Positions 8,031 through 8,366 of a stretch of 8,366 nucleotides of DNA are shown here, piece after piece (within the stretch, counting starts at the first letter, position 1; every line of letters begins with the position of its first letter). The position numbers were made by a program, and so were the translations under genes. Under the pieces are notes generated by a model. The model did no database searches. It was given only the letters and a program-made list of their open reading frames with translations, and was not told where the DNA came from. This DNA is from Mycobacterium sp. (GTDB lineage: Bacteria; Actinomycetota; Actinomycetes; Mycobacteriales; Mycobacteriaceae): contig JAFAQO010000348.1 of assembly GCA_019246375.1 (NCBI GenBank), positions 1-8,366 on the forward strand, in the 5' to 3' direction.

Positions 8031-8366
8031 ATGCCACGACTTACCGGAGTTTCCGACCGCGAAGCGGGATTGAGCGCCAAAATCGTCTTCTTTTTCACCA
8101 AGCGCCGCTTCAAGCAGCTGACCGGACGCGAAACCGAGACGATGCTCGAACCGCTGCGGATGTACGCCCACATCCCGGGCTTGTTGACCGGTTACGGCAA
8201 GCTCGAGCAAGCGGTGGCCAAACTCGACCGGCTCGACCTGCGGTACCGGGCGTTGGCCGAACTCAAGGCGGCAACGACGGCCCGCTGCGAATACTGCATC
8301 GACATGGGCTCACAGGTTGCTCGTCGGTGGGGGCTCAGTGACGAAGAACTGCGCGCGCTGGCCGAC
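8031..8366 (+). CDS. Carboxymuconolactone decarboxylase (CMD/AhpD-like) family protein, 3' truncated by window end
   Basis: This is the first 112 codons of an open frame that continues past the right edge. The pattern is that of the CMD fold: TMLEPLRMYAHIPGLLTGYGKLEQAVAKLD at 37-66, then LDLRYRALAELKAATTARCEYCIDMGS at 68-94. The redox-type CxxC is at Cys86-Cys89, with Glu77 nine residues before it. AhpD-type enzymes carry a His four residues after the second Cys as a proton relay; here that place is Gly93. A thiol-dependent peroxidase or disulfide role is therefore possible but not shown, and many CMD paralogues have no known substrate. The first 35 residues include a basic, Phe-rich stretch (VFFFTKRRFKQ) but no signal peptide. 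It is transcribed away from hrcA. M. tuberculosis has Rv2375 in this divergent place; I cannot say that they are related. Confidence 0.85.
   Translation, partial: MPRLTGVSDREAGLSAKIVFFFTKRRFKQLTGRETETMLEPLRMYAHIPGLLTGYGKLEQAVAKLDRLDLRYRALAELKAATTARCEYCIDMGSQVARRWGLSDEELRALAD

Overview
The window looks like chromosomal DNA from a Mycobacterium, most likely a slow grower related to the M. tuberculosis group. The base composition is high in GC, four of the eight conserved genes start with GTG, and the proteins read like close relatives of the M. tuberculosis products Rv2364c (Era), Rv2365c, Rv2366c, Rv2367c (YbeY), Rv2368c (PhoH1), Rv2372c (RsmE), Rv2373c (DnaJ2) and Rv2374c (HrcA), in the same order. 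The genus assignment rests on recalled family sequences, because no search could be run.

Layout: (1) At 1-128 is an AT-richer non-coding stretch with a perfect 18-bp tandem repeat. It precedes a small secreted protein gene on the plus strand (129-467) that I do not recognise. (2) From 7799 down to 504 a single minus-strand train of eight genes reads hrcA, dnaJ2, rsmE, phoH, ybeY, CNNM/CorC-type membrane protein, cytidine-deaminase-like protein, era. Junctions are tight: +59, +17, +120, +31, -4, -8 and +34 bp. The 120-bp gap between rsmE and phoH is the one likely internal promoter region. (3) The 231-bp divergent region at 7800-8030 separates hrcA from a plus-strand CMD-family (AhpD-like) gene with a CxxC motif, which runs off the right edge.

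Functionally, the first half of the train (HrcA, DnaJ2, RsmE) joins heat-shock control and chaperone action to 16S rRNA modification. The second half (PhoH, YbeY, CorC-like, Era) is the widespread ybeZ-ybeY-ybeX cluster plus Era, which serves rRNA processing, 30S maturation and RNA quality control. M. tuberculosis carries extra genes (Rv2369c, Rv2370c, PE_PGRS40) between rsmE and phoH, and these are absent here.

I see no mobile element, CRISPR array, RNA gene or convincing new multi-gene system. The items most worth a second look are the deaminase-fold protein that has lost its zinc ligands, the tandem operator-like repeat before the unknown secreted protein, and the promoter-overlapping inverted repeat before the CMD gene.
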